Assembly (NCBI GenBank): GCA_028701815.1
Contig: JAQVPY010000007.1
Span: 1-24,000, forward strand
Direction: 5' to 3'
DNA: 24,000 nt
Source of the DNA: Bacteroidales bacterium
GTDB lineage: Bacteria; Bacteroidota; Bacteroidia; Bacteroidales; BM520
Made by a program: the position numbers and the translations under genes. This document shows positions 23,198 to 24,000 of this stretch, piece after piece. Under the pieces are notes generated by a model that saw only the letters and a list, made by a program, of their open reading frames with translations, ran no database searches and was not told the origin of the DNA. Position 1 is the stretch's first letter. The number at the start of each line of letters is the position of its first letter.

Positions 23198-24000
23198 TTA
23201 ATATTTCTCTTCTATTGCCTGTTTATAGGCTTTCATTATTAAATCGTAGCCACCAAACGCACATATCATCATAAGCATCGGTGAATATGGAAGGTGGAAA
23301 TTGGTAAGCATGCTGTTGGCCACAACAAAATTATACGGTGGAAAGATAAATTTATTTGTCCAGCCATCGTATGGTTTCGACTGTCCCGTAATAGTTGTTG
23401 AAGACTCAAGGGTTTTCATGGTTGTTGTCCCTACCGCACAAATTCTCTGGTTAGTAGCTTTAGCCTTATTTATCTTTTCCGACACTTCGGGAAGGATATG
23501 GATTTCTTCGGAATCAGTTTTATGCTTTGTCAGGTCTTCAACATCGATACTTCTGAAGTTGCCGAGTCCGGTATGCAGTGTTATTGCAGTAAAATCGACT
23601 CCTTTTATTTCGAGCCTTTTAACTAACTGCCGTGAAAAATGCATCCCCGCAAAAGGCGCTGCAACGGAACCGATATTTTTTGCAAATATTGTCTGGAACC
23701 ATTCTCTATCTTCCGGAATTATCTCTCTTCTCTTCTGGATAATTTCAGGAAGCGGGGATTTTCCATACTGGTAAATAATTCTTTTGAACTCATCATGAGG
23801 CATATCAAAAAGAAACCTAATGGTTCTTCCCCTCGACGTAGTATTATCTATTACTTCGGCTACGAGTTCGTCGTTATCACCGAAATACAGTTTGTTGCCA
23901 ATTCTTATCTTTCTTGCAGGGTCAACAATAACATCCCACAGCCTTGTCTCTTTGTTGAGTTCGCGAAGTAAGAGCACCTTGATTTTTGCTCCGGTTTTTT
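23198..24000 (-). CDS. queA: S-adenosylmethionine:tRNA ribosyltransferase-isomerase (5' end outside the window)
   Basis: Queuosine-pathway enzyme that transfers and isomerises the ribosyl group of S-adenosylmethionine onto 7-aminomethyl-7-deazaguanine in tRNA, giving epoxyqueuosine. The frame is open to base 24000 (KTGAKIKVLLLRELN), so the N-terminal part is outside the window and the GTG near 23977 is not the start. The visible part carries SVAAPFAGMHFS (near base 23650), FTAITLHTGLGNFRSI (near 23570), VGTTTMKTLES (near 23420), and NFHLPYSPMLMMICAFGG (near 23265), all family signatures. About 267 residues are present, and roughly 60-130 are expected to be missing depending on the subtype. 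It lies 44 bases upstream of ahcY in the same orientation; both genes concern S-adenosyl compounds. Confidence 0.95.
   Translation of the reverse strand, partial: KTGAKIKVLLLRELNKETRLWDVIVDPARKIRIGNKLYFGDNDELVAEVIDNTTSRGRTIRFLFDMPHDEFKRIIYQYGKSPLPEIIQKRREIIPEDREWFQTIFAKNIGSVAAPFAGMHFSRQLVKRLEIKGVDFTAITLHTGLGNFRSIDVEDLTKHKTDSEEIHILPEVSEKINKAKATNQRICAVGTTTMKTLESSTTITGQSKPYDGWTNKFIFPPYNFVVANSMLTNFHLPYSPMLMMICAFGGYDLIMKAYKQAIEEKY

Noticed and set aside
23301..23774. Plus-strand open frame of 157 codons opposite queA
   Set aside because: Fully antisense to queA signatures; no independent evidence of coding.
1..24000. tRNA genes, CRISPR arrays, insertion sequences, prophage
   Set aside because: The gaps are all under about 120 bases and contain no tRNA-like cloverleaf, regular repeats or transposase remnants that I can see.

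Overview
The window looks like chromosome of an anaerobic member of the Bacteroidota, probably Bacteroidales-like. The evidence is: the order nadK, DUF6089, uppS, bamA, skp, skp; a PorV-family protein beside a very large secreted protein with a type IX secretion (T9SS)-like C-terminus; a TonB receptor with an N-terminal carboxypeptidase-regulatory-like domain; promoter-like sites of the form TAnnTTTG; and a ferredoxin-dependent 2-oxoacid oxidoreductase. I see no tRNA, rRNA, CRISPR array, insertion sequence or phage gene. Coding density is very high, and no gap between genes reaches 300 bases.

Layout, from the right-hand edge and mostly on the minus strand. First comes queA (cut by the window edge), then ahcY, a small Rieske-like lipoprotein with unusual ligands, and a one-helix membrane protein. 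The last three are 5-6 bases apart and look like one operon. A TAnnTTTG site then precedes a three-gene surface unit: a 1250-residue TonB-dependent receptor, a secreted protein of about 1510 residues with a T9SS-like C-terminus, and a PorV/PorQ-family outer-membrane protein. A strong terminator hairpin closes this unit. greA and a HIT hydrolase gene follow, and the HIT gene converges on the only plus-strand gene, a long variant of the glutamine amidophosphoribosyltransferase PurF.

Across a divergent promoter region from the purF-like gene runs an envelope cluster: nadK, a DUF6089 outer-membrane protein, uppS (lipid carrier for cell wall), bamA (outer-membrane protein insertion) and two Skp/OmpH periplasmic chaperones. 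At least two internal TAnnTTTG sites suggest sub-operons. A terminator hairpin ends the cluster. The left end holds korA and the start of korB, the two subunits of 2-oxoglutarate:ferredoxin oxidoreductase. korA is split by an apparent loss of one base in a run of A.

Two regions deserve most attention. One is the TonB receptor / giant secreted protein / PorV unit, which looks like a self-contained surface-display module with its own shuttle protein. The other is the lipoprotein beside ahcY, whose Rieske-like motif reads CxH...CPHC instead of CxH...CPCH. The rest is mostly conserved housekeeping and envelope genes.
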